Source: Paenibacillus sp. FSL H8-0548
GTDB taxonomy: Bacteria; Bacillota; Bacilli; Paenibacillales; Paenibacillaceae
Length of the DNA: 64,000 nucleotides
NCBI RefSeq assembly: GCF_038630985.1
Contig: NZ_CP152049.1
Location: forward strand, 5,910,501 to 5,974,500
Direction: 5' to 3'
Shown piece by piece: positions 16,647 to 25,788 of the stretch. The translations under genes were made by a program, and so were the position numbers. The notes under the pieces are model-generated. The model did no database searches, was not told the DNA's origin, and saw only the letters and a program-made list of their open reading frames with translations. Numbering within the stretch: position 1 is the first letter of the stretch; every line of letters begins with the position of its first letter.

Positions 16647-17606
16647 TCAATTACCTCCTTGTTCATTTAAAATACAGGCGACCAGATGTCCAGGTGTCAT
16701 CTCCTTTAACTCCGGCACGATTCGTTCACAGTCCTCCTTCGCTAGAGGACATCTCGTTCGAAATACACAGCCGCTAGGCGGATGAACCGGACTCGGCATA
16801 TCACCATCAATTGGACGCGTTGCTTTTATAATAGTAGGATCGGGCTCTGGAACCGCATCGAGCAGTGCTTTCGTATAAGGATGAGCAGGCACATTAAAAA
16901 CTTCCTCTACTGTACCAACCTCTACTAATTTGCCAAGATACATGACAGCCACCCGATCGGCAAAATATTGCACCACGGACAGATCATGTGAAATCATTAA
17001 TATGGTTAAACCCAGCTCTTCACGCAAATCAGAAAGCAAATTAATAATTTGCGCTTGTACGGATACATCTAATGCGGATACCGGCTCATCCGCGACCAGA
17101 AACCGCGGTCTTGTTACTAAAGCTCTAGCAATCGCTATTCGCTGTCTTTGGCCACCGGACAATTGATGAGGAAATTTCCCCAAACTATCCTGCGGCAGCT
17201 GAACATGCTCGAGAATGGTGCGCACAGCCTGCTCCTGTGCCTGCTTCGTACCTAGTTTGTTCACATAAAGCGGCTCTCTAATAATATCCATTAATTTCAT
17301 TCGAGGATTCAGCGAGCTGTTGGGGTCTTGGAATACCATTTGCATTTCTTTCCGCAAGGGACGCATCTCTTTCGTCGATAAATGCGTGATCTCCTCGTCT
17401 TGAAAGAAAATTTGTCCAGACTGTGCTTCATTCAAGCGCAGCAGGGCTCTTCCATAAGTGCTTTTTCCCGAACCGGATTCACCAACTAAGCCGAGCACTT
17501 CGCCCTTATACATAGATAATGAAATATCGTTAACGGCCCTAACCCACAGTTTCTTGCGAATAGATGGAAGCTTAAAGTAAACACTCAAGTTTTTCGTGCT
17601 GGCCAT
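16647..17606 (-). CDS. Oligopeptide-type ABC transporter ATPase (DppF/OppF)
   Basis: About 320 residues from ATG 17606, overlapping the previous ATPase gene by 35 bp; longer starts would overlap further. Walker A GESGSGKST, signature LSGGQRQR, Walker B FLVADEPVSALD and the OppF-type C-terminal Cys region (GCVFRTRCPLAKEDC), which in this family can hold an Fe-S or metal site. Pairs with the DppD-type ATPase upstream. Confidence 0.93.
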   Translation of the reverse strand: MASTKNLSVYFKLPSIRKKLWVRAVNDISLSMYKGEVLGLVGESGSGKSTYGRALLRLNEAQSGQIFFQDEEITHLSTKEMRPLRKEMQMVFQDPNSSLNPRMKLMDIIREPLYVNKLGTKQAQEQAVRTILEHVQLPQDSLGKFPHQLSGGQRQRIAIARALVTRPRFLVADEPVSALDVSVQAQIINLLSDLREELGLTILMISHDLSVVQYFADRVAVMYLGKLVEVGTVEEVFNVPAHPYTKALLDAVPEPDPTIIKATRPIDGDMPSPVHPPSGCVFRTRCPLAKEDCERIVPELKEMTPGHLVACILNEQGGN

Positions 17607-18633
17607 TATGCTGCGCTGCTCCAACTTGCTGCTCCTCCTCTCTAACCAAACACCGAACAAGGTGCGTACCATCAATAAAAGTCTCATTGGGAAGCTCCCT
17701 CGTACAACGCTCCTCAGCTTCTTTGCATCTCGTATGAAATGGACAGCCTGTCACTATTTCGTTTGGACTAGGCACTGTACCTTGAATGGCTTCCAGTCGA
17801 TCCCCTAAGGCAGAACGCAAGCCCTTCTTCGGAAGCGACCCTATCAGCATTCTTGTATAGGGATGCTGCGGGGATGTGAACAATTGCTGCACTGTCGCAT
17901 ATTCAACGACAATTCCGCGATACATAACAGCAACTCGGTCAGCAAATTGGACGACAATGCCTAAATTATGCGTAATAAACATAATCGACATATTATTTTC
18001 TTGCTTAATTTGCTTCAGTAAATACAAAATCTGAGATTGAATCGTGACATCTAATGCTGTTGTCGGCTCATCGGCAATTAGCAGCTTCGGATTACAGGCC
18101 ATCGCAATCGCGATCATGACGCGCTGCTTCTGCCCGCCTGACAATTGAAACGGGTAGGCTTTCATTCGATTGGCGGCATCTGGTATTCCTATAGCCTCCA
18201 ATGAAGCTAAAGCTTGCTTCTTTGCCTCACGACGCGATAGCCCTTTATGCTTAGTAAGCACCTCTATAATCTGCTCTCCGACTGTAAGCAACGGATTCAG
18301 AGCTGTCATCGGCTCCTGAAATATCATAGAAATAAGGGAGCCGCGAATACGTTCATATTCTTTTGGACTCATGCTGGTAAGCTCCAGCTCATTATGATCA
18401 TCTGTATGCAATATAATCTGGCCGTTGACGATAGAATTGGCCACTGGTGAATTTTCACCGATCAGCCCCATAATCGATAGTGCTGTAAGACTTTTACCAC
18501 AGCCAGATTCCCCGACAATCGCAATCGTCTCTCCCTTATAAATATCCAGGTTGAAGCCGTTAACGGGATAAATATGTTTTTCCCGTCGTTTAAAACCAAC
18601 CCGCAGCCCTCTAATTCGAAGTAATGGATCCAT
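17572..18633 (-). CDS. Oligopeptide-type ABC transporter ATPase (DppD/OppD)
   Basis: 353 residues with GAGGAGCTATGAG before ATG 18633. Walker A GESGCGKS, signature LSGGQKQR, Walker B LLIADEPTTALD and the C-terminal Cys motif CPFHTRCKEAEERC. It energises import together with DppF. 12 bp behind the DppC gene and in the same transcript. Confidence 0.93.
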   Translation of the reverse strand: MDPLLRIRGLRVGFKRREKHIYPVNGFNLDIYKGETIAIVGESGCGKSLTALSIMGLIGENSPVANSIVNGQIILHTDDHNELELTSMSPKEYERIRGSLISMIFQEPMTALNPLLTVGEQIIEVLTKHKGLSRREAKKQALASLEAIGIPDAANRMKAYPFQLSGGQKQRVMIAIAMACNPKLLIADEPTTALDVTIQSQILYLLKQIKQENNMSIMFITHNLGIVVQFADRVAVMYRGIVVEYATVQQLFTSPQHPYTRMLIGSLPKKGLRSALGDRLEAIQGTVPSPNEIVTGCPFHTRCKEAEERCTRELPNETFIDGTHLVRCLVREEEQQVGAAQHNGQHEKLECLL

Positions 18634-18645
18634 CTCATAGCTCCT

Positions 18646-19497
18646 CTATTCCATATTGTTGGAAATATTCATGCGGTCTCTGAACCAGTCGCCAATCGTC
18701 TGCATAAGCATCGCCATCAACACGATAAGGAGCGAAGGTACAATAGAAATCCACCATGAGGTCATTAAGTAATTACGACCTTCCCCTACCATTCTTCCAA
18801 GACTGGCTGTTGGGGGCTGAATGCCTATTCCCAAAAAAGAAAGTGAGGATTCCATCGTTAGCACAGAAGGAAAATATAGTGTCATCATGACGAGAATAGT
18901 AGGCAATATATTCGGAAAAATATGTTTGGTCATAATATACAAGGCCGAACCTCCTGATGTCTGAGCAGCTTCTATATATTGATTTTCGCGAAGTGAGAGA
19001 ACCAGTCCCCTCACTACTCTCGCGTAATTTTCCCAGTTAGCTAATCCAATTAATATGATGAGGACAATGGTATCCGTGCCAAAAATAACGATACCCATAA
19101 GCAAAATAAGAGTATAGGGGACCGCAAATTGAAAATCAACGAGCGCCATAATAAGCTTATCTACCCATCCGCCCACATAACCGCTAATTAGGCCGGCTGC
19201 AACACCGACGATACAGCCAATAACGAGCCCCACCGCAGCAATGCTAAAGCTGGTTTTCATTCCATAAATAATTCGGCTCATTAAATCTCTTCCTAGTTGA
19301 TCCGTACCAAGCACATGCTCCCAGCTGCCATTCAGAAATACAGGAGGTGTATTGTTATCGAGCAGCTTCGTGGAATTGGGATTATACGGCATAATCCAAT
19401 CCGCAAATACAATAACAATAAATAGAAAGATTACGAGGATCATGCTTAGCCTAACCTGCCATGGAATATAGGACCATTTTTTCAATAATGCACTCAC
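18646..19497 (-). CDS. Oligopeptide-type ABC transporter permease (DppC/OppC)
   Basis: 283 residues from GTG 19497, placed immediately behind the DppB stop codon (19499-19501) with AAGGCGGGATAAG as ribosome site; the longer frame would overlap DppB by 50 bp. It has an N-terminal membrane segment (LSMILVIFLFIVIVFADWIMP), five further helices, and the EAA-like loop (YIEAAQTSGGSALYIMTKHI). The C-terminus contains GDWFRDRMN. Confidence 0.93.
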   Translation of the reverse strand: MSALLKKWSYIPWQVRLSMILVIFLFIVIVFADWIMPYNPNSTKLLDNNTPPVFLNGSWEHVLGTDQLGRDLMSRIIYGMKTSFSIAAVGLVIGCIVGVAAGLISGYVGGWVDKLIMALVDFQFAVPYTLILLMGIVIFGTDTIVLIILIGLANWENYARVVRGLVLSLRENQYIEAAQTSGGSALYIMTKHIFPNILPTILVMMTLYFPSVLTMESSLSFLGIGIQPPTASLGRMVGEGRNYLMTSWWISIVPSLLIVLMAMLMQTIGDWFRDRMNISNNME

Positions 19498-19498
19498 C

Positions 19499-20485
19499 TT
19501 ATCCCGCCTTCCGAATCCTTGGATCAACGATCCCATACAGGAAATCAACCAATAAATTGACTACGATAACAATAAATGAGAAGCCAACAACCGCAAACTG
19601 AATTACCGGAAAATCCTTGTTCATAACAGCATCAACCAGCAGCTTTCCAAGCCCCGGCCATGAGAATATACTTTCTACGAACAGCGCTCCGCCAAGTATA
19701 TTAATGACCAGCATCCCGAGTACAGTAACCAAAGGTATTAACGTGTTACGAAAAGCATGTTTGAGAATGACGAGCGATTCACTAAGGCCCTTCGCTCTAG
19801 CCGTACGAATATAGTCTTGTGACAAAACCTCTGTAAAGCTTGTATATACATAGCGTGCAATCGTTGCAATCGGATGAACGGATATGGAAACTACAGGCAT
19901 AATATAGCTCTGCCAGCCGCCCATTCCCATACTAGGAAGCAGCTTTAAATAAAAACTGAAAATAACAATCATCAGAATGCCAACGACAAAGCCGGGTACA
20001 GAATATCCAAGACAAGCGATAAACATCAGCAGCTTCGCCAGCTTGCTGTTTGGCTTTAATGAGGCGAGTATACCGACAGTAATCCCAATGACACTGCTCA
20101 GAAGAAAGGCCCATATACCAAGCTTTAAGGTTTCTAGAGCAGCCGTTTTGAAAATAAGTGTGACCATACGGCCATCATGAATGCTTGTCCCAAAGTTGCC
20201 GCGTAGAGCCTCCTGCAAATAGATTTGAAATTGCACATAAATCGGCCTATCTAATCCATAATGCTCCATCAGCAGCTGCTTCTGCTCATGAGTCAATCCG
20301 TCAGGAAACATCATGCTGAAGGGGTCTCCAGTTAACCTCGCACCGATAAATACAAATATCAGCACGGCCAAAATCGTTAGTCCAGCCTTTATCACCTTTT
20401 CTATTGCAAAGAAGTACAATCCAATCACTGCTTCCTGATTGAGAATAATAGAGCTGCTATGAAGGAAGGCATGCACATCCCGCAT
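19499..20485 (-). CDS. Oligopeptide-type ABC transporter permease (DppB/OppB)
   Basis: 328 residues in the longest frame. The first 25 residues are unusual for DppB, and a TTG at residue 23 would give the standard start before KVIKAGLTILAVLIFVF. Six helices, an external domain typical of DppB (FSMMFPDGLTHEQKQLLMEHYG), and the docking loop YIRTARAKGLSESLVI. Partner of DppC. Confidence 0.9.
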   Translation of the reverse strand: MRDVHAFLHSSSIILNQEAVIGLYFFAIEKVIKAGLTILAVLIFVFIGARLTGDPFSMMFPDGLTHEQKQLLMEHYGLDRPIYVQFQIYLQEALRGNFGTSIHDGRMVTLIFKTAALETLKLGIWAFLLSSVIGITVGILASLKPNSKLAKLLMFIACLGYSVPGFVVGILMIVIFSFYLKLLPSMGMGGWQSYIMPVVSISVHPIATIARYVYTSFTEVLSQDYIRTARAKGLSESLVILKHAFRNTLIPLVTVLGMLVINILGGALFVESIFSWPGLGKLLVDAVMNKDFPVIQFAVVGFSFIVIVVNLLVDFLYGIVDPRIRKAG

Positions 20486-20534
20486 AGCAGCCCATAAAGG
20501 TTACTGCTTTACCTGTTGCTTCTTGATCATAGCA

Positions 20535-22175
20535 TTAGTTTGTTAGCGCGATTTCACCTGCACGTAATGAGATTGTATATGCACGATAATTTTTGGGCAT
20601 TTTCCATTCCAAATTACTGCTTGTGGCAAAATATTCGAAAGGCTGATACATCAGAATGAAGCCTGCCTCATCCTTCGTAATTTCCTGCAGCTTTCTAAGC
20701 GCTGCCTTACGCTCTGCGTTATCCATAGAGAAGCGTGCGATTTCCATATTTTTGTCCCATTCCTCTGTTTGGGGATCCCAGAAGCCGCGTGTGCTTACCC
20801 ATACATTATCAGACCAGGAAGCATCAATAAGTCCCATTGGATCTGGGTAATAAAGCGGGTTAGACCAAGAACGAATCATAATCGTAGAGTCTTCAAAAGC
20901 ATTGACATCCGGTACTTGTCTAAGCGTTGCATTAACTCCAATTTCCTTCCACATTTCAATCATCGCCTGAACAGCAAGATCACCATGAGTATAATAATCT
21001 GTACGAATCGTCACTTCAACTGGTGTACCGTCATAGCCTGATTCCTTCACCAATTGCTTAGCCTTCTCGACATTGTATTCCACCGTTTGTACATCCGACA
21101 GATACATATCTCCGTAATCCGGGAATTGCAGCGACGTCGGTACAATTCCTTTATTGTCCCAAAGTGCGCTTACGAGCGCTTCACGATCGACAGCAAGATC
21201 AAGTGCTTGTCTCAGCTTTTTATTCTTCATAACCTCATTGTTCATATTCAGAACGAGAACATGAAGCAGCGGATAAGCAGCCTCTAGCAATTTCACATTT
21301 TGTTGATTAGCTAGAGTTGCCTCTTGCTCTGGCGGAATGCCTACAACAAAATCAATTTCATTATTGGCAATTGCGGTTACACGTGAAGAGATTTCTGGGA
21401 TGTACGTATACGTTACTTTTTTAATAGGTGCTTTCTTGCCCCAATAGTCTTCGAATCTTTCCAGCACTGCGTTTTCCTTCGGCACAAAGGATGCCACCTT
21501 ATATGGACCTGTGCCTATCGGCATCAAATCCGCTTGCTCCAATCCGACACGATCGATATATTCCTTCGATGTAATCGCACCGCTTAGATCTGAAAGAAAG
21601 ATTTCAACGAGCGGATCAGCCTGCAGGGTGTGAATGCGTACGGTAGTCTCATCTACTATTTCAACCTTGTCGAACGTATTGAAATAACGGCCATAGGCAT
21701 TATCGAATCTTGGATCCTCTTGTTTAAAGATCCGATTGAGGGAATAGGCAACGTCTTCCGCATCCATAATCGTTCCATCATGGAATTTCACGTTTTGGCG
21801 CAGCTTGAATTCCCACACCGTCGGCTCGATATTCCCCCAGCTTTCAGCTAGTCCAGGAAGGAACTCCAAGCTTTTTGAAAAAGGATCTCTTAAAATTAAC
21901 GTATCGTAAATATTATATTGAAGCTGAGCATCCGCATTCGACGTGCGTGTCGGCTCTAGTCCGGCTGTGAAAGCATTCGTTCCAATTCGTAAATGCTCAA
22001 TCTCTTGAGCCTCATTGCTCGGTTCTGCTGTCGACTGCCCAGCAGCAGCTTGTGTTTCTTGGTTGCTTGGTTGATTCTTGTTTGCTCCGCCTTGACCTTT
22101 CGTATTCGTACAAGCTGAAATCATCGCGATACAAAAAAGTAAGATTAAAAGTTTTCTTGCCATATGCTTTTTCAC
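20535..22175 (-). CDS. Oligopeptide-type ABC substrate-binding lipoprotein (DppA/OppA family 5)
   Basis: 546 residues. Lipoprotein signal LLILLFCIAMISAC with Cys22, then a Gln/Ser/Asn linker and the SBP_bac_5 fold (LRQNVKFHDGTIMDAEDVAYS). GTG start 22175 behind AGGAGG. Family members carry peptides, but also nickel, sugars and phosphonate-like ligands, so the substrate must be inferred from neighbours. It lies 14 bp behind the secreted PLD-like gene, suggesting it binds the product that enzyme releases. Confidence 0.92.
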   Translation of the reverse strand: MKKHMARKLLILLFCIAMISACTNTKGQGGANKNQPSNQETQAAAGQSTAEPSNEAQEIEHLRIGTNAFTAGLEPTRTSNADAQLQYNIYDTLILRDPFSKSLEFLPGLAESWGNIEPTVWEFKLRQNVKFHDGTIMDAEDVAYSLNRIFKQEDPRFDNAYGRYFNTFDKVEIVDETTVRIHTLQADPLVEIFLSDLSGAITSKEYIDRVGLEQADLMPIGTGPYKVASFVPKENAVLERFEDYWGKKAPIKKVTYTYIPEISSRVTAIANNEIDFVVGIPPEQEATLANQQNVKLLEAAYPLLHVLVLNMNNEVMKNKKLRQALDLAVDREALVSALWDNKGIVPTSLQFPDYGDMYLSDVQTVEYNVEKAKQLVKESGYDGTPVEVTIRTDYYTHGDLAVQAMIEMWKEIGVNATLRQVPDVNAFEDSTIMIRSWSNPLYYPDPMGLIDASWSDNVWVSTRGFWDPQTEEWDKNMEIARFSMDNAERKAALRKLQEITKDEAGFILMYQPFEYFATSSNLEWKMPKNYRAYTISLRAGEIALTN

Positions 22176-22189
22176 TGTTTTTTTGCCTC

Positions 22190-23584
22190 CTAATTGGTAT
22201 ATTGATAGTTGTAAATCTCTTTGTATTCGTTATAAACCGGGTGATCACTCGTAAACTCTTTTACGGTTATGCTTGCATTCGCTTTTGATACGAACTCATC
22301 CAGCTTCAAATTTGTAGAGCCTGTAATCGTGTAATACTCGCTTGCATTATTGAAGGCGAATAAGTAATCTTTGGCATGCGTCAGCTTCGGATATTTAATA
22401 ATTCCAATATTGTTAAACACACTAGCTGGCGTTAAATGCTCATACGAATTCAGATTTGCGACCCAGCGAAAATGCTTTAAGCCCGGGCTTGACGAGTTGT
22501 ATATATTAGACATTTCGTTATAAAGCTTTTGCCCGAAGTTATCCATCTTCAAATGATAGACATTCGCCTTAAAGTAACGATCGCCAGTCAATGAAGCCAT
22601 ACGATTAACATATTTTGCGATAGGATTAAATGTCGTATTCCATGCATTTCCGTTTGCAGGATCTCCATCACCTGTTTCAGGAACATAGGTGTAATTGCCC
22701 TCTGGCTCAACAGGGATCGGGAAGAAATAGCTGCTGAAATGCGTATCAGAATAATTCAAAGCATTCACTGCATGCTTCTCACGGACGGCATCATGGAACG
22801 CCGATTGATCAGTCGCGTTGTTGTAAATAAGATCAAAGTACGTATTGAAGGAGTTCATAAGCTCTGGATGCCCATTAATAAGCATCCCGGACTGTACCCA
22901 ATCCTTAGCAACAGGAATACCGTTATTAGCATGACTGTCAATATTGCCTGTTGTAATAAATACCGTATCCTTAATAAGACTGTTACTATCTGAAGCATAG
23001 TGGCTCACCGTCATAAATTTGGCGTGCATTTGCTCCGAGGCTTCATTTCCCCAGCTGACCTTTTTTAGGCTGAAGTAATCGTTAACTCTTTTTGAAGCAT
23101 CTGTTAAAGTCGGATCACTCATAAAGCTGTTCAAATAATTGTATACATCATTGGAACTGTCTTTATGGTAGACCAGATCAACATGGACTTGATTTTTAGC
23201 TGCCTTGACAAGGGAATACACCAGCTTCTCCGAATTGTCACCGCCATGGTCATAGCCCTTCACATAACCATAAGAGGCATCCGCAGGATTGAATCCAACA
23301 TACGCATCCATACTCACTTTATATACAGCAAATTTGATTTTGACCTCCGTACTAGGGTTGGCAGCCTTGTAGGCAATAGCCCGGTTAATCAGGTCTCCAT
23401 ACTTAAAAATCGGGTGGTTCTTGGTTTCACCTACGTCGCGAGAATACACCTTAACTCTTACATTTTTGTTGTCATAATCAAAAGAAATCGTCGATGAAAC
23501 ACTAGCTTCGGTGTAATTCGTAGAGCTGCCCCAAATCAGACTGCCGCAAAACAGAATCATCAGTCCCTTTAAAATAAACCGCAC
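22190..23584 (-). CDS. Secreted phospholipase-D-like protein
   Basis: 464 residues, GTG start behind GCGAGGTG. Signal peptide about 1-27 (GLMILFCGSLIWGSS...TEA-S). Two HxK half-sites of the PLD superfamily: MHAKFMTV followed by TTGNID, and THAKDYLFAF followed by TGSTNL. Each lacks the usual Asp six residues after Lys, though both keep the downstream GN/GSTN motif, as in some secreted PLD-like enzymes. It should act outside the cell on a phosphodiester. Placed between the phosphonate catabolic genes and the importer genes, it may release a phospho(no) head group from lipid or polymer. Confidence 0.8.
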   Translation of the reverse strand: MRFILKGLMILFCGSLIWGSSTNYTEASVSSTISFDYDNKNVRVKVYSRDVGETKNHPIFKYGDLINRAIAYKAANPSTEVKIKFAVYKVSMDAYVGFNPADASYGYVKGYDHGGDNSEKLVYSLVKAAKNQVHVDLVYHKDSSNDVYNYLNSFMSDPTLTDASKRVNDYFSLKKVSWGNEASEQMHAKFMTVSHYASDSNSLIKDTVFITTGNIDSHANNGIPVAKDWVQSGMLINGHPELMNSFNTYFDLIYNNATDQSAFHDAVREKHAVNALNYSDTHFSSYFFPIPVEPEGNYTYVPETGDGDPANGNAWNTTFNPIAKYVNRMASLTGDRYFKANVYHLKMDNFGQKLYNEMSNIYNSSSPGLKHFRWVANLNSYEHLTPASVFNNIGIIKYPKLTHAKDYLFAFNNASEYYTITGSTNLKLDEFVSKANASITVKEFTSDHPVYNEYKEIYNYQYTN

Positions 23585-23645
23585 AGCTGCACCTCGCTTT
23601 AATTATCGATTTTTTTGTAAATCTTCCCGCTGTACTTCCTAGCTG

Positions 23646-24785
23646 CTACAATAGCGCCATTAACAGCGCTTCAACCTGCTGCTTAGAAGGAATAACCGGA
23701 TTATTATTCATTCTTCCTTTTGTATAAGCTCGCTCCGCTAACTCCTCAATATGTTTAGAGGTAACACCATAGTCACGAAGCTGGGTTGAAATCTGATACC
23801 CTTCATAAATCTCAATTATTTTCCGTTGTACATCAGCTGGTGCTTCTACACCAAATACCTTAAGCAAACTATCGATTTCTACTATATTATGCTGATTCAG
23901 CTTAAACACGGCTCCGAGTGTAATACTGGCTGCGATCCCGTGCTCAATGCCATGTATAAGAGTCAATGGATAGGAGATCGAATGACAGGCAGTCGTCATC
24001 GTGTTGCTGAAGGCTAGACCCGCATAAACACTTGCCATAGCCAATTGCTTTCTACACTCCAAATGATGAGCATCTTCCTTAAGAAGCGGCAAATAAGTAA
24101 CAATACGCTCTATCGCATGCAAAGCATAACTTCTTGTTATCGGATTAGTTCGTACCGACCAATAAGCCTCAGTCGCATGGCACAGCGCATCCAAGGATGT
24201 AATAACGCTAAGCCGAAGCGGCATAGATTGCGTTAGCTCTGGAACAATCAAGGCATAGCGCGCATACAACTTCGGATTAGAAATCGAATACTTTACTCCC
24301 TTTTCTTTATCCCAGACCGTCGCCCAGCTCGTCACCTCTGAACCCGTACCCGAGGTCGTTGGAATACCAATCCAGGGAATAACGTTTTCCTGCTGCAAAT
24401 ATCTTTCTTCTGTAATTGCCTCGCGCAGATCCTCCTCACTTGTTAGACGATTCTCTTTCATGGCGATCAAAGCCTTGGCCATATCCATGACGCTCCCGCC
24501 GCCAATAGCAATAACGAGCTCATAATCAAAGCTTTTCAGTTCTTTCGTTAAATGAATGATATCTGTCAAATCTGGATTTGATAGCTGCAGCTCCTTCATG
24601 TAAACATTTGTTCCTTCCAATGCTTTCATGATTGGCATTAGCACATGACTTTTCTCGACCTCGCTGCCTCTGGTTAATACAAGAACACGATTCTCAGCAC
24701 CGTAATGCCGGACTAACCTACTAGCAAGCTCGGCTATCCCATTCGCCTCAAAATATAGTCGAACCGGATTGTAAAACTGACTCAT
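23646..24785 (-). CDS. Iron-containing alcohol dehydrogenase, probable phosphonoacetaldehyde reductase/2-HEP dehydrogenase
   Basis: 379 residues of the group III (Fe-ADH) fold: NAD-binding GGGSVMDMAKA, and the metal-site region SLDALCHATEAYW ... CHSISYPLTLIHGIEHG. The ATG overlaps the phnX stop (ATGA), so the two proteins are translationally coupled. Fe-ADHs next to phosphonatase genes interconvert phosphonoacetaldehyde and 2-hydroxyethylphosphonate. In a catabolic operon the oxidative direction feeding PhnX is expected. An alternative is ethanol dehydrogenase acting on the acetaldehyde that PhnX makes. Confidence 0.85.
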   Translation of the reverse strand: MSQFYNPVRLYFEANGIAELASRLVRHYGAENRVLVLTRGSEVEKSHVLMPIMKALEGTNVYMKELQLSNPDLTDIIHLTKELKSFDYELVIAIGGGSVMDMAKALIAMKENRLTSEEDLREAITEERYLQQENVIPWIGIPTTSGTGSEVTSWATVWDKEKGVKYSISNPKLYARYALIVPELTQSMPLRLSVITSLDALCHATEAYWSVRTNPITRSYALHAIERIVTYLPLLKEDAHHLECRKQLAMASVYAGLAFSNTMTTACHSISYPLTLIHGIEHGIAASITLGAVFKLNQHNIVEIDSLLKVFGVEAPADVQRKIIEIYEGYQISTQLRDYGVTSKHIEELAERAYTKGRMNNNPVIPSKQQVEALLMALL

Positions 24786-25588
24786 TGAACCACTCCGTCT
24801 CTATGATGCTCTAGATCTTCAATGACCTGGGGAAGCTGATCAATCGATTCAATAATGAAATCCGCTCCTGCTTCTTTAAACTTTTGGTATACCTGCTCTA
24901 GCCTTGCTTGAAGCACAGTCTCAGGCAATGACGCTACTTCCGCTTCAGTCAAGCCTAATTCGCTGCTTCCTTTCATGACAGCAACACTCCATACCCCTGC
25001 GTTTTTGCCTTCCTGCATATCCGACACGGTATCCCCAACTTTAATGACTGCACTTGGAGGAAACACATCAAGCTCTGTTAGGTTTCTAAAAATCATATAG
25101 GGATAAGGCCGTCCTGCCTTTAGCTCATCCGAAGCAATCATAAAATCTGGCGCATAACCTTTACGCTTCGCATGATAAGCTACAACTTCCATCATCGACT
25201 TCGTATAACCTGTTGTTGAGCCAATTTTCATCCCCTTCTGCCGCAGCTTCTCTACAAGCTCAACTACGCCAGGTATTGGATTTGTGAATTTCTGCAAGGA
25301 TTCCATGAGCAGTTCTTCAAAATAGATGTATAGCTCGTCAATATCAGCATCATCCGGTTCATGGCCATAGCGTTCCAGCCATAGCTGATTAATGCGTGCA
25401 TAGCCTAGCATCGTCTTGATATGATCCCTTTTCAAAAGTCCCATAGGCCTGCGTACTTCCTCTAGCTCAACCGTAATTCCCTTTTTCTCAAAAGCCTTCA
25501 AAAATGCCTGCACCGGAGCAAAGCATCCATAGTCAACAACCGTTCCAGCCCAATCAAATATAACAGCCTCAATTTTTCTACCCACCAT
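24782..25588 (-). CDS. phnX: Phosphonoacetaldehyde hydrolase (phosphonatase)
   Basis: 268 residues of the HAD superfamily. Nucleophile Asp12 in FDWAGTVVDYG and the Schiff-base Lys53 in MGLLKRDHIK coincide with the catalytic residues known from B. cereus phosphonatase; the Mg-site motif VGDTVSDM is also present. It splits phosphonoacetaldehyde into acetaldehyde and phosphate. The usual partner PhnW (2-aminoethylphosphonate transaminase) is not in the block; an Fe-ADH takes its place. First structural gene of the long operon behind the DeoR gene. Confidence 0.94.
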   Translation of the reverse strand: MVGRKIEAVIFDWAGTVVDYGCFAPVQAFLKAFEKKGITVELEEVRRPMGLLKRDHIKTMLGYARINQLWLERYGHEPDDADIDELYIYFEELLMESLQKFTNPIPGVVELVEKLRQKGMKIGSTTGYTKSMMEVVAYHAKRKGYAPDFMIASDELKAGRPYPYMIFRNLTELDVFPPSAVIKVGDTVSDMQEGKNAGVWSVAVMKGSSELGLTEAEVASLPETVLQARLEQVYQKFKEAGADFIIESIDQLPQVIEDLEHHRDGVVQ

Positions 25589-25653
25589 TTCACCTCTGCG
25601 ATTTATTTCTTCTACAAACGGAGTATAAGCAATGAAATGCGATTTATCAATTC

Positions 25654-25702
25654 ATTTTGCTTGTTTTTACATAACCTTTAAAATATTTTGCTGTATTTTG
25701 CT
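25654..25702 (-). promoter_or_regulatory. Three phased AGCAAAAT repeats upstream of phnX, probable DeoR operator
   Basis: On the minus strand AGCAAAAT lies at 25695-25702, 25685-25692 and 25654-25661, with spacings of 10 and 31 bp (one and three helix turns). A similar 10-bp-spaced pair, AGCAAATT/CGCAAAAA, precedes the deoR gene (26577-26594). Confidence 0.5.
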
Positions 25703-25729
25703 TTTTTATAATAAAAAAGCACAAATAAA

Positions 25730-25750
25730 AAGCATTCTATGCGAATGCTT
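25730..25750 (-). terminator. Terminator between deoR and phnX
   Basis: AAGCATTC-GCATA-GAATGCTT followed by TTTTAT on the minus strand, 40 bp behind the deoR stop. phnX therefore probably has its own promoter in the remaining gap. Confidence 0.75.
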
Positions 25751-25788
25751 CGTGTTTTGTAAACGATGTGTATGAATACGAGCTGCGG

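Noticed and set aside
20535..22175. Nickel or ordinary dipeptide uptake as the role of the Opp-type transporter
   Set aside because: No nickel-site or peptidase gene nearby; the neighbours point to phosphonate chemistry. Not excluded by sequence alone.
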